A program made the position numbers and the translations under genes. The notes beneath the pieces were generated by a model that ran no database searches, had not been told where the DNA came from, and saw only the letters and a list, made by a program, of their open reading frames with translations. 64,000 nt of DNA from Deltaproteobacteria bacterium HGW-Deltaproteobacteria-8 (GTDB lineage Bacteria > Desulfobacterota > Desulfovibrionia > Desulfovibrionales > Desulfovibrionaceae). Where the stretch lies: positions 453,970-517,969 of the forward strand of contig PHAR01000004.1 in assembly GCA_002840405.1 (NCBI GenBank), read 5' to 3'. Position 1 is the stretch's first letter; each line of letters opens with the position of its first letter. Below are positions 24,697-33,676 of this stretch, piece after piece.

Positions 24697-27600
24697 ATGA
24701 AGAAGGAATACGGAGCACTGGTTGTCGGAGCCGGCATCGGCGGCATCAGGTCCGCCCTGGACCTGGCCGAGACCGGCCTCAAGGTGGCCCTCATCGACGC
24801 CCGCCCAAGCCTGGGCGGCATCCTGGCGCAGTTGGACCACCAGTTCCCCTCCGACCACTGCGGCATGTGCAAGATGCTGCCGCTCACCCAACGCGACCAG
24901 TCCAGCCAATACTGCCTGCGCAAGGGCCTGTTCCACAAGAACATCGACATCTACCTGCACACAGAACTCTCCAACTTGGAAGGCGACCCCGGCAAGTTCC
25001 AGGCGACGCTTAGCCGCCGCTCCACCTTCATCGACTCCACCCGCTGCGTGAGTTGCGGCCTGTGCGCGGAGGTCTGCCCGGCGCGGGTGCCCAGCGAGTT
25101 CAACGCCGGCCTGGCCCAGCGCACGGCCGTGTATCTGCCTGTGCCACACAACATCCCAAACCACTACGTGGTGGACCTGGACAACTGTCAGCGCTGCTGG
25201 CGCTGCTATGAGGCCTGCCCGACCAAGGCCATCGACTTCAAGTTCGAACAGCGCAAGGACTTCCACATCGTCGTGGCCACGCCAGACGAGCAGCTTGCCC
25301 AGGATTTTCCCCTTTGGTTCAAGGACGAGAACTTCCCGGTGCATCCCACATCCTCCGGCGAGGATGCCTTGAAGCTCCTAGCAGAGGGTCTGGACTGCGG
25401 GCTCATGCTGCTGGACCTGGACCTGCCGCAGGCCGAGGCGGAGCGCACCCTGCGCCGGGCGCTTGAACTGCGCCCCAATCTCGCCGTAGTGCTGCTGGCT
25501 GCGCCAGGCAAGGAAAGGGACAAGGACGGGGGCAAGGACAAGGTTGCGGCCGCGCTGCTCAAGCTGGGCGCGCGCGAGGTCCTGGCCAAGCCGCTCAGGC
25601 AGGCCCAGGCCGTGCCTTGGCTGGACAAGCTGTTCATGCGCCTGGTCTCGGACGAGAGCTTCAGCATCGAGGTGGGCGCAGTGATCCTGGCCGCAGGCTT
25701 CGAGTGCTACGACCCCGCGGCAAGCCCCGGCGGCTGCGCAGACCTGCTGCTTTACGGCAGCCATCCCGGCGTGCTCACTTCCCTTGAGTTCGAGCGTCTG
25801 GCCAGTCCCACCGGCCCCAGCCAGGGCCTGCTCACGCGACCCGGCGACGGCAAGCCCCTGCGCCGCATCGCCTGGCTGCAGTGCGTGGGCTCGCGCGACG
25901 TGAAGAAGAACGCCGACCTCTGCTCCTCCTTCTGCTGCATGGTCTCCATCAAGCAGGCCCTGCTGGCCAAGCGCCGCTCGCACGACGAGGCCGAAACCAC
26001 AATCTTCTACATGGACATGCGCACCAATGGCCGCGACTACCAGCGCTACCGCGACGAGGCCGAGAACGAGGCCGGGGTGCGTTTCGTGCCCGCACGGCCG
26101 CACACCATCCTGCCCGGCCCGGACGGCGACATCCTGGTCCAGTACTTCGACTACGCAGGCGAGCTGCGCGAGGAGGTCTTCGACGCCCTGGTTCTGGCCG
26201 TTGGAGCGCGCCCGCCCAAGTCCATGGAACGCCTGGCCCAGGCCGCAGGCATCGAGGTAAACGACTCCGGCTTCTGCGCCACCAAGTATCTTTCCCCCAA
26301 CCGCACCAGCCGCCTGGGCGTGTTTGCCGCCGGGGCCTTTGGCGAGCCGACCGACATCCGGGGCTCGCTGATCCAGGCCGGAGCCGCGGCCATGGGCGCC
26401 TCGCGCATGATCCGGGTCTATCACGGCCCGCGCGACGAGACGCCGGAAGCAGAGCCGGAGTACACGGACGTGTCCCGCCAGGTGCCGCGCGTGCTCATGG
26501 CCCTGTGCACCTCCTGCCCGACCCTGGAGCGCAACGTGGACTCTGAGCTTTTGCACCAACGCATGGCGACGCTGCCCGGCGTGGTCAAAGTGGTGGATGT
26601 CCAGCGCGCCTGCACCCGCGAAGGCTGGGAAGCCCTGCGCCAGGAGGCCGAGCTGGCTGCGCCCAACCGCGTTCTCATCGGCGCGTGCCTGCCCTACGTC
26701 CACGTGCCCCGGCTGCGCGAGCTGGGCGAGGCCCTGAAGCTCAACCCGGCTCTCATGGACGTGGTGGACATCCACACAGCCAGCTTTTCCGGGCGCGACA
26801 CCAGCTTTGGCGGACACGCCGCCTGCCTGGCGAGCTGCGCAACTGGGGCTGGCGCCTGCGATTGCGGCGAGGGCGCGCGCACCAATGAGATGGGCTCGCT
26901 GTTGGCCATGGCCGCGGCCAAGCTCCTGGGCGCAGACCCTTCGACCCTGCCGCAGGCCACGCCGGTTTCGCCCCAGGCGCTGGTGGTGGGCGGCGGTCTA
27001 GCGGGCATGACGGCGGCCATGGGCATCGCCGATCAGGGCTTCAAAGTGGTTCTGGTGGAGGAGGCCGAGCACTTGGGTGGCCAGGCCATGAACCTGCGCT
27101 ACACCCTGGAGGGCGACGATCCTGTGCGCTTCATGGAGGATCTGGTGGAGCAGGTGGAGAAGAACCCGAACATCCGCGTGCTCAAGGACTCGCGGGTGGT
27201 GCTCTCGCGCGGCAAGGCCGGGCGGTTCGTCACCGTCGTGGCCACGGGCGAGGGAATGGCCCACACCCTGCACCACGGCGCCACCATCCTGGCCACCGGT
27301 GGCCACGAGGCCAAGGTCTACGAGTATGGCAATCGCGTGCGCAAGTGCGTCCTCACGCAGCTGGAATTGGAGCAACGCCTGGCCGCAGGCTCTGTGGACG
27401 CCTCCAGCCTCTCGGGCGTAGCCATGATCCAGTGCTGGCGCTCGCGCGAGGAGTCCCGCAATTACTGCAGCCGGGTCTGTTGCCAGGGTGCGCTCAAGAA
27501 CATCCTGATGCTCAAGAAGCGCAACCCGGGCCTGCCGGTCTATGTCTTCTACCGTGACATCATGACCACCGGCTTCGCCGAGCACTACTACACCGAGGCG

Positions 27601-28242
27601 CGTCGCAGCGGGGCCATCTTCATCCGCTACACGCCCGACAGCAGACCCCAGGTGGACTTCAAGGACGACAAGCCGGTGATCACCGCGCTAGACCCGGTGC
27701 TGGGTGCGCAGATCGAGCTGCACCCCGACCTGTTGGTGCTCTCCAGCGGCGTGGAGCCGGGTGACGCCGCCGAGATCGCCGACCTCTTCGGAGTGGGCCT
27801 GACTTCCGACGGCTTTTTCCAGGAGGCCGAGAGCAAGTGGCGGCCCGTGGACTTCCTCAAGCATGGCATCTTCGCCTGCGGCCTGGCCCTGGGACCCGCC
27901 ACCATGCGCGACAGCCTGCTTTCAGCCAAGGCCGCGGCCCAACGCGTGGTGCGCATCTTGAGCGAAAAGCAGCTGTCCTGCGGCAACGTGGTGGCCGAGG
28001 TCCGCGACACCCTGTGCTCGCGCTGCGGCCGCTGCATCTCCGTATGCCCATATGGGGCGCGCGCGCTTGACCTGGACCGCGACAAGATCGTGGTGGATGA
28101 GCTTCTGTGCCAGGGCTGCGGCTCGTGCATGGCCGCCTGCCCCAACAGCGCCACCGTGCTGCGGGGCTTCCACGACGAGCAGGTCATGGCCGTCATCGAC
28201 GCGGCGCTTGCCGTGCAGCCGAGTGCAGCGGCCAGGCTCTGA
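24697..28242 (+). CDS. Tandem HdrA fusion with an inserted receiver-like domain (hdrA2)
   Basis: At 1181 residues this is nearly two HdrA units in one chain. Module 1: FAD-binding GAGIGG at 11-16, CGMC-type cysteines, ferredoxin motifs from C117 (CVSCGLCAEVCP) and C164 (CQRCWRCYEACP). Then a receiver-like domain at about 189-310: D240 (LLDLDLP) aligns with the phosphoacceptor and K298 (LAKPL) with the switch lysine, but the acidic pair is replaced by ATPDE and the Thr/Ser by Ala. The HdrA fold resumes (VILAAGFECYD, CVGSRD, CSSFCCM). Module 2: HdrA N-domain-like part (about 596-720), second FAD motif GGGLAG from 765, CSRVCCQGALKN, and C-terminal ferredoxins from C1107 and C1138. Probably a two-flavin electron hub controlled by, or scaffolded through, the pseudo-receiver. 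Confidence 0.85.
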   Translation: MKKEYGALVVGAGIGGIRSALDLAETGLKVALIDARPSLGGILAQLDHQFPSDHCGMCKMLPLTQRDQSSQYCLRKGLFHKNIDIYLHTELSNLEGDPGKFQATLSRRSTFIDSTRCVSCGLCAEVCPARVPSEFNAGLAQRTAVYLPVPHNIPNHYVVDLDNCQRCWRCYEACPTKAIDFKFEQRKDFHIVVATPDEQLAQDFPLWFKDENFPVHPTSSGEDALKLLAEGLDCGLMLLDLDLPQAEAERTLRRALELRPNLAVVLLAAPGKERDKDGGKDKVAAALLKLGAREVLAKPLRQAQAVPWLDKLFMRLVSDESFSIEVGAVILAAGFECYDPAASPGGCADLLLYGSHPGVLTSLEFERLASPTGPSQGLLTRPGDGKPLRRIAWLQCVGSRDVKKNADLCSSFCCMVSIKQALLAKRRSHDEAETTIFYMDMRTNGRDYQRYRDEAENEAGVRFVPARPHTILPGPDGDILVQYFDYAGELREEVFDALVLAVGARPPKSMERLAQAAGIEVNDSGFCATKYLSPNRTSRLGVFAAGAFGEPTDIRGSLIQAGAAAMGASRMIRVYHGPRDETPEAEPEYTDVSRQVPRVLMALCTSCPTLERNVDSELLHQRMATLPGVVKVVDVQRACTREGWEALRQEAELAAPNRVLIGACLPYVHVPRLRELGEALKLNPALMDVVDIHTASFSGRDTSFGGHAACLASCATGAGACDCGEGARTNEMGSLLAMAAAKLLGADPSTLPQATPVSPQALVVGGGLAGMTAAMGIADQGFKVVLVEEAEHLGGQAMNLRYTLEGDDPVRFMEDLVEQVEKNPNIRVLKDSRVVLSRGKAGRFVTVVATGEGMAHTLHHGATILATGGHEAKVYEYGNRVRKCVLTQLELEQRLAAGSVDASSLSGVAMIQCWRSREESRNYCSRVCCQGALKNILMLKKRNPGLPVYVFYRDIMTTGFAEHYYTEARRSGAIFIRYTPDSRPQVDFKDDKPVITALDPVLGAQIELHPDLLVLSSGVEPGDAAEIADLFGVGLTSDGFFQEAESKWRPVDFLKHGIFACGLALGPATMRDSLLSAKAAAQRVVRILSEKQLSCGNVVAEVRDTLCSRCGRCISVCPYGARALDLDRDKIVVDELLCQGCGSCMAACPNSATVLRGFHDEQVMAVIDAALAVQPSAAARL

Positions 28243-28258
28243 CAGTGAGGACATCGCC

Positions 28259-28834
28259 ATGAAAAACATGCACACACCCATCGCCTTCACCCCAGCTCCT
28301 CTGGTCTTTCAGGACGAGGCGCTGGCAGAAATCCAGAGCATGGTCCGGGCCTGCATGCAGTGCGGCACCTGCACGGCCTCCTGCCCCAACTCTTTCGCCA
28401 TGGACCTGGCCCCGCGTCAGATGTGGCGGATGCTGCTCTTCGGCCTGAAGCAGGAGGTTCTGGAAAGTCGCACTTTCTGGCTCTGCTCGTCCTGCTATTC
28501 CTGCACCCTGCGCTGCCCGCGCGGCCTGCCCCTGACGGCGGCAATGGCCGCGCTCAAGCGCCTGGCGGCGGCCGAGGGCGATGCCGTCAACAGAAAGAAG
28601 GCCTTGTTCTACCAGGAGTTCATGCAAAACGTGGAGCAGAACGGGCGCATCCAGGAGATGGGCTTCATGTGCCACTACTTCCTGGCCATGCACGACCCCC
28701 TCCTGCCGTTGGAATATGGGCCGCTGGGCCTGAAGCTTCTGGCCAAGGGCAAGCTGCACCTGGGCGACAGCACCCAGCGCGGCAGGCTCGGCCCGCTCTT
28801 CGCCAAGGTCCGCAGCATGGAGGAGGCATCATGA
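28259..28834 (+). CDS. hdrC: HdrC-like ferredoxin subunit
   Basis: 191 residues with two [4Fe-4S] motifs, CMQCGTCTASCP and CSSCYSCTLRCPRG, in the HdrC arrangement. HdrC relays electrons from HdrA to the HdrB active site. The ATG at 28259 follows GTGAGGACATCGCC. The stop overlaps the hdrB start (ATGA), implying translational coupling. The C-terminal part (KKALFYQEFMQNVEQNGR, HDPLLPLEYGPLGLKLL) is typical for HdrC of sulfate reducers. Confidence 0.92.
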   Translation: MKNMHTPIAFTPAPLVFQDEALAEIQSMVRACMQCGTCTASCPNSFAMDLAPRQMWRMLLFGLKQEVLESRTFWLCSSCYSCTLRCPRGLPLTAAMAALKRLAAAEGDAVNRKKALFYQEFMQNVEQNGRIQEMGFMCHYFLAMHDPLLPLEYGPLGLKLLAKGKLHLGDSTQRGRLGPLFAKVRSMEEAS

Positions 28835-29706
28835 AGTACGCATACTACCCTGGGTGCTCACTTGGGACCAGCGCCGAGGAGTACGACGTCTCCACCCGCG
28901 AGGTGTTGAAGCGCCTCGGCGTGGAGCTCTCCGAGATACCGGACTGGACCTGCTGTGGCGCCAGCGCGGTGGAGCCAGTGAGCCGCCTTTTGACCCTGGC
29001 CCTGCCCGCGCGCAACCTGGCCCTGACCGAACGCGAGTGCCCAGGCCTGGACATGCTTGTGCCGTGCAGCGCCTGCTACCTGAACCACCTGCGCGTGGGC
29101 CGCGAGTGCGCCACAGACCGCGCCCTGCCGGGCCGGATCAACGAGGCCTTGGGGGCCGAGGGCCTGAGCTACGCTGGCAAGGTCCGGGTGCGGCACCTGC
29201 TGGACGTCCTGGCGAGCGATGTGGGGCCGAAGGCTGTGGCCGCCCAGGTCAGCCACAGCCTGGAGGGACTCAGCGTGGCCCCGTATTATGGCTGCCAGGC
29301 CCTGCGCCCCTTCGCCTTGTTCGACGACCCCGAGCACCCCCGGTCCATGGAGCCGCTCATCAGCGCCCTGGGCGCCACGGTTTTCGGCTGGGACATGGGC
29401 GGTCGCTGTTGTGGAGCCTCGCTCATGGCCACCAGGCGCGACGTGGCCCTGGTCTCCGTGGCCGCCATCCTGGACGCCGCCGCCGGGGCCGATGTCATCG
29501 TCACGGTATGCCCCATGTGCCAGATGAACCTGGAGGCGTACCAGAGCCAGGCGCACCACGCGGACACCATCTCGGTCCTGTACCTGCCCCAGCTTCTGGG
29601 GCTGGCTTTCGGGCTTTCGGACGAACAGACGCTTTTGGACAAGAACCTGGCGATGACGGACGCGCTCAAGGGGAAGCTCCGCGCGTGCGAAGCCGCCAGT
29701 GCTTAA
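28831..29706 (+). CDS. hdrB: HdrB-like heterodisulfide reductase subunit
   Basis: 291 residues with two CCG domains, the hallmark of the HdrB catalytic subunit that holds non-cubane iron-sulfur clusters: YYPGCSLG with DWTCCGASAVEP and PCSACYLNH in the first, and YYGCQALRP with GGRCCGASLM and VCPMCQMNLE in the second. The start overlaps hdrC by 4 bp. In organisms without coenzyme M the natural disulfide substrate is unknown; a DsrC-type protein is often proposed for sulfate reducers. Confidence 0.93.
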   Translation: MKYAYYPGCSLGTSAEEYDVSTREVLKRLGVELSEIPDWTCCGASAVEPVSRLLTLALPARNLALTERECPGLDMLVPCSACYLNHLRVGRECATDRALPGRINEALGAEGLSYAGKVRVRHLLDVLASDVGPKAVAAQVSHSLEGLSVAPYYGCQALRPFALFDDPEHPRSMEPLISALGATVFGWDMGGRCCGASLMATRRDVALVSVAAILDAAAGADVIVTVCPMCQMNLEAYQSQAHHADTISVLYLPQLLGLAFGLSDEQTLLDKNLAMTDALKGKLRACEAASA

Positions 29707-29739
29707 CAGGCAAGGACAATCCAACCGGAGGGTAGGAAC

Positions 29740-30702
29740 ATGTTCAAGGACATTCTTCTCGCCATCACACCGTCGGAACTGTGCGACTGCGCTGCTGAAG
29801 CAGCCTTTCACTTCGCGCAGCGCTTCGAGTCACGTTTAATCATCGTCCACGTCTGCGGCATGGCCCAGGGCTGGGGCGACATGGAGTTCCTGGAGTCCTC
29901 CGGGGAAGTCGCCAAGATCAAGGCCTCGGTGGAGGAGTATTACAAGGAAAAGCTGCGGGGGCTGGAAAACTACGAGGTCAAGGTCGTGCCCGGCGTGCCG
30001 CACGTGGAGATCCTGCGCATCGCCCGCAAGATGAACGCCGACCTTGTGGTCATGGGGCCGCACACCAAGGAATACGCCGAACAGCGCTCGCGCATGTGGG
30101 GCATGACCGGCAGCACCCTGGAGCAGGTCAGCCAGAAGGCCGCCTGCCCGGTGATGATCGTGGCCAAGTCCACTCCGTACGGCGAACACAACTTCCTGAA
30201 CATCGTGGCGGCCACGGACTTCTCTGACCAGGCCGACTGCGCGGTGCACTACGGCGGGCAGATCGCCCGGCACTACAAGGCCGGCCTCACCGTATTCCAC
30301 TGCGTGGACTTGAGCGGTGAGAACGGCCGCATGTCCCTCGGACATGACGAGGTCAAGCGCGCCATCGCCCAGAGCAAGGCCAACCTGGAGGAGCGCTACG
30401 GCGACAAGCTTCGCGGCATCAAGAGCAGCACCTTCGAGGCCTGGGAAGGGATGCCCGCCATGGAGATCCTCAAGCTCGCCCGGATGCGCGAGGCCAATCT
30501 GATCCTCATGGCCCACCACACCCGCGAGCGAGACCCGGAAAAGGCCTTCCTGGGTTCCACCGTGATCCAGGTGGCGCTGAACTCACCCTGTCCGACCATC
30601 AGCGTGAACAGGCACTTCGACCTGCGCTGCGGCCTGATGTACGACCAGACTGGCGAGGCCGTCGAGACTTCGCACAAGGCCGCCGCAGGAGCCGGAGGGT
30701 GA
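29740..30702 (+). CDS. Tandem universal stress protein
   Basis: 320 residues made of two UspA domains (1-150 and 155-300). The first starts MFKDILLAITPSELCDCAAEAA and contains DLVVMGPHTKEYAEQ and MTGSTLEQVSQKAACPVMIV; the second starts NIVAATDFSDQADCAVHYG with LILMAHHTRERDPEKAFLGSTVIQVALNSPCP. The G-x-x-x-x-G-S/T nucleotide-loop is present as GMTGSTLEQV and LGSTVIQV. Usp proteins bind ATP or AMP and modulate survival. It lies in the middle of the hdr operon, 33 bp after hdrB and 4 bp before a free receiver gene, hinting that energy status is fed into this module. Confidence 0.92.
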   Translation: MFKDILLAITPSELCDCAAEAAFHFAQRFESRLIIVHVCGMAQGWGDMEFLESSGEVAKIKASVEEYYKEKLRGLENYEVKVVPGVPHVEILRIARKMNADLVVMGPHTKEYAEQRSRMWGMTGSTLEQVSQKAACPVMIVAKSTPYGEHNFLNIVAATDFSDQADCAVHYGGQIARHYKAGLTVFHCVDLSGENGRMSLGHDEVKRAIAQSKANLEERYGDKLRGIKSSTFEAWEGMPAMEILKLARMREANLILMAHHTRERDPEKAFLGSTVIQVALNSPCPTISVNRHFDLRCGLMYDQTGEAVETSHKAAAGAGG

Positions 30703-30706
30703 CGCC

Positions 30707-31099
30707 ATGTCCGGGCCGACCAAGGTGCTTGTGGTAGATGATGAGAAGCGCTTCGCCGACAACATGGCCAAGCTGCTTGAGGTGAACGGCCTCGTCGCCG
30801 GGAAGGTATACAGCGGCGAGGAGGCCCTGGAAGAGCTGCGCAGGAACGACTACGACGTCGTGCTTCTGGACATGCGCCTGCCGGGCCTCACCGGCAAGGG
30901 CACCCTGGAGCGCCTGCGCGAGGCCAAGGTGGCGGCCAAGGTCATCGTGGTCACCGGGCACGCCTCCACAGACGACGCCGTGGAGCTCATCCAACTCGGG
31001 GCATTCGATTACATTCTCAAGCCCTGCAAGACCGAGAGGATCCTGGAGATCATCGACAGGGCGCACAAGAAGAAGCTGGAAGAGGAGCGCGTCGGCTAG
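30707..31099 (+). CDS. Stand-alone receiver-domain response regulator
   Basis: 130 residues, one receiver domain and no output domain. All key residues are present: acidic pair D11-D12, phosphoacceptor D55 (VVLLDMRLPG), T83 (VVTGHAS) and K105 (YILKPCK). The C-terminus is a short charged helix (KKKLEEERVG). It follows usp by 4 bp and precedes the HdrD-like gene by 34 bp. It would act by protein contact, perhaps on an Hdr subunit or as a phosphate shuttle for the divergently encoded hybrid kinase. No other cognate kinase lies in the window besides that one. Confidence 0.93.
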   Translation: MSGPTKVLVVDDEKRFADNMAKLLEVNGLVAGKVYSGEEALEELRRNDYDVVLLDMRLPGLTGKGTLERLREAKVAAKVIVVTGHASTDDAVELIQLGAFDYILKPCKTERILEIIDRAHKKKLEEERVG

Positions 31100-31133
31100 C
31101 CCCTGAGGCGGCGCGCCTTCCAAGGGGGACATC

Positions 31134-32483
31134 ATGGAGACTGTAGTGAGCACGCCGGGCGTGATGCCGCCCGTTATTCCCACGAGCCTGACGGACGAGA
31201 TCCGGCGACACCTAGCCAAGTTCAACTTCAGCGCCTGCATGGCCTGCGGGGCGTGCAGCAGCGGCTGCCCCACCACCAACGCTCCGGACAACGAGGGCTG
31301 GAACATCCGCAAGGTGCTGCGCATGCTGGCCTACGGCATGGTCGACGAGGTCATGAACTCCAACTTCCCCTGGCTCTGCACCGGCTGCGGGCGCTGCGCC
31401 TACGCCTGTCCAATGGGCATCGACATCGTGCCGGTGATGCTGCACATGAAGCACCTGCGCCCGCGTGACCAGGTGCCCGGAGTGCTGCAAAAGGGCACAA
31501 CCAACAACCTGGAGTCCGGCAACAACATGGCCATCCCCCGGGACGACTATCTCCAGGGCATGGCCGAACTGGGGCAGCAGCTCTCCGATGAGGATTGCCC
31601 CGGCTTCTATGTGCCCGTGGACCGGAAGGAAGCAGACATCCTGTTTTTCCCCAACTCCAAGGAAGTCTACGGCGATTTCGAGGACCAGTTCTGGTGGTGG
31701 AAGATCTTCTACGCCGCCCACGAGAACTGGACCGTGCCCTCCGAGGGCTGGGAGGCCGTGGACTGGGCCCTGTTCACCGGCAACTACGACGGCATCCGCG
31801 CCCTGGCCGAGCGCAAGATTAATTACATCAAGCACTTGGGCATAAAGCGCATGATCATGCCGGACTGCGGCGGCGGCTCATACGGCTGCCGCACGGGCAT
31901 GAAGTCCTGCGTGGAGCTGAATGAGGAGAACCGCGTCAACTTCATCTACCTCTACGAATACCTTCAGGAAATCATTCAGCAGGGCCGCATCCGGCTGGAC
32001 AAGAGCGTGCACGCGGGCAAGCGCTTCACCTGGCACGACTCCTGTAAGCACGGACGCGAACTGCTGAAGCACTACGGACAGGCGTTCTTCGATGAGCCGC
32101 GCTGGATACTCGCCCAGTGCGTGGACGAGTTCGTGGAGATGACGCCCACCCGGGAGGCCAATTACTGCTGCGGTGCTGGCGGCGGCAACTGGCCGGGGCC
32201 GTTTGAGAAGCAGTCGGCCTTTCACGGGCGCTACAAGGCCGAGCAGATCCGGCGCACCGGCGCGGACGTGGTGGTGGTCGGCTGCTCCAACTGCCGCGAC
32301 CAGATCATGAAGCGCCTGCCCAAGTACTACAAGGATCTCAAGTACGAAGTGAAGTACCTATGGCAGGTGGTGGCCGAGGCCCTGGTCATCGAGCCCTGGG
32401 CTGACGACGAGGTCGAGCGTGCCGCCGGTGAGGCCAGCGCCCAGTGGGAAGCCTTTGGAATCAACCCCGAAGGGGAGCTGTGA
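31134..32483 (+). CDS. HdrD-like iron-sulfur (CCG) oxidoreductase
   Basis: 449 residues combining HdrC-like and HdrB-like parts. Two [4Fe-4S] motifs, CMACGACSSGCP (about 38-49) and CTGCGRCAYACP (about 83-94), are followed by a CCG domain with CGGGSYGC, HDSCKHGRELL, NYCCGAGGGNW and VGCSNCRDQ. Such HdrD/DsrK/TmcB-type proteins reduce disulfides or act in electron relay. It lacks membrane segments. It is last in the hdr operon, and a weak hairpin, GCCTGG/CCAGGC at 32484-32502, follows the stop without a U-tract. Confidence 0.88.
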   Translation: METVVSTPGVMPPVIPTSLTDEIRRHLAKFNFSACMACGACSSGCPTTNAPDNEGWNIRKVLRMLAYGMVDEVMNSNFPWLCTGCGRCAYACPMGIDIVPVMLHMKHLRPRDQVPGVLQKGTTNNLESGNNMAIPRDDYLQGMAELGQQLSDEDCPGFYVPVDRKEADILFFPNSKEVYGDFEDQFWWWKIFYAAHENWTVPSEGWEAVDWALFTGNYDGIRALAERKINYIKHLGIKRMIMPDCGGGSYGCRTGMKSCVELNEENRVNFIYLYEYLQEIIQQGRIRLDKSVHAGKRFTWHDSCKHGRELLKHYGQAFFDEPRWILAQCVDEFVEMTPTREANYCCGAGGGNWPGPFEKQSAFHGRYKAEQIRRTGADVVVVGCSNCRDQIMKRLPKYYKDLKYEVKYLWQVVAEALVIEPWADDEVERAAGEASAQWEAFGINPEGEL

Positions 32484-32623
32484 GCCTGGTTTGAGCCCAG
32501 GCAATACAGCAGGATATTGGAACAGTTGGGAGCCGCAGTCAACGTAATTATGTCCGGGAAAAGGATGCGTGAACCTTACTGGGATTATGTTTATGCAGCC
32601 CAAAAAGGCAGGAGGGAAATAAC

Positions 32624-33391
32624 ATGAAGTCAAGAGCCCCTTCCCTGTCCATAGTGGTGATACTTGCGCTGTGCAGCCCCGTTTTCGCGGACACGCCCGG
32701 AAAGGTGTGGCAGGACCCGGTCACCGGCATGGAGTTGGTGTGGGTGCCCAAGGGCTGCTTCCAGATGGGCGATACCTTTGGCGACCGTGAATCCGAGGAG
32801 AAGCCCGTGCACGAGGTCTGCTTGGACGGCTTCTGGCTGGGCAAGTTCACCGTGACTCAGAGGCAGTGGACCCAGGTCATGGGCGCCAACCCCTCCAAGT
32901 CGCCCAAGGGCGATGACTACCCCGTGGACTCCGTGAGCTGGCAGGATGCCAAGGCCTTTGTGGCCCGGCTGAACGCCCAGTCCAAGGAAGATACGCGTTT
33001 CCGACTGCCCACCGAGGCCGAATGGGAATACGCCTGCCGCAGCGGCGGCAAGGCCGAGATGTTCGCGGGCGGCGCCAAGCTTGATCCTCTTGGCTGGTAC
33101 GCGGAGAACAGCGGCGGCGGGCCGCATCCGGTGGGCATGAAGGCTCCCAACGGCCTGGGCCTGTATGACATGAGCGGCAATGTGTTCCAGTGGACCGAGG
33201 ACATGTACGAGAAGACGGCTTACGCCCATCACGCCCGCTACAATCCGCTGCACACGGCGGGCTGGGGGCGCGTGGCGCGCGGCGGGTATTGGGGTGGCGT
33301 GGTGTCCTGCGCGCGCTGCTCGTTCCGCTGCTACATGTCCGACCGCTGCAAGGCCGCCAGCACAGGCCTGCGGCTGGTGCGCGTGCCGTAG
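32624..33391 (+). CDS. Secreted SUMF1/FGE-fold protein
   Basis: 255 residues with a cleavable signal peptide (ending near VFA-DTP) and a formylglycine-generating-enzyme/sulfatase-modifying-factor fold: WVPKGCFQMGDTFGDR, FWLGKFTVTQRQW, VDSVSWQDAKAFVARLN, RLPTEAEWEYACR, GLYDMSGNVFQWTED and GLRLVR at the end. The region before the end is cysteine-rich (SCARCSFRCYMSDRC). In true FGE the catalytic Cys pair lies in this region, but the spacing differs, so enzyme activity is unproven. Other family members bind ligands or modify proteins in other ways. AGGAGGG lies 7 bp before the ATG. It is 140 bp after the hdr operon and may have its own promoter. Confidence 0.85.
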   Translation: MKSRAPSLSIVVILALCSPVFADTPGKVWQDPVTGMELVWVPKGCFQMGDTFGDRESEEKPVHEVCLDGFWLGKFTVTQRQWTQVMGANPSKSPKGDDYPVDSVSWQDAKAFVARLNAQSKEDTRFRLPTEAEWEYACRSGGKAEMFAGGAKLDPLGWYAENSGGGPHPVGMKAPNGLGLYDMSGNVFQWTEDMYEKTAYAHHARYNPLHTAGWGRVARGGYWGGVVSCARCSFRCYMSDRCKAASTGLRLVRVP

Positions 33392-33676
33392 GCTCGGCAA
33401 AGCCACCTCCTGAATAAAATAATTGCGCCTGGTCTTTGCACTACAAGTCCGCACTACAAATGTCCCGAAAAGGTCGTATTCTTGTCGTGCAAGCCAAAAA
33501 ATAATTATTAATAACGCTGCATATCGCCGGCCGTCCCTGGATGGCATTCAAGCTGACGCGAGTGCAAAACCCCTCTGGCGACAGCTGTAATGTTGCATTG
33601 GCATTAATAGTTTGTATTTACATACTTTTTAATAGAGCTTCGTTGTGGGTGCAGGGGGCAGCGCCCCCTGGCTGAA
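33392..33676. other. AT-rich convergent intergenic stretch
   Basis: No gene is seen. It has a 9-bp direct repeat, GCACTACAA at 33438-33446 and 33451-33459, and a long AT-rich run with TAATTATTAATAA near 33500. Near the acr3 stop is the hairpin CAGGGGGC/GCCCCCTG (33652-33670), which could help end the minus-strand ars transcript although no U-tract follows. Confidence 0.5.

Noticed and set aside
32484..32502. Hairpin after the HdrD-like gene as a terminator
   Set aside because: The stem is only 6 bp and no U-tract follows.
33438..33459. Direct repeats GCACTACAA as part of a mobile element
   Set aside because: Two 9-bp copies 4 bp apart without any transposase or inverted ends; probably chance or a minor duplication.
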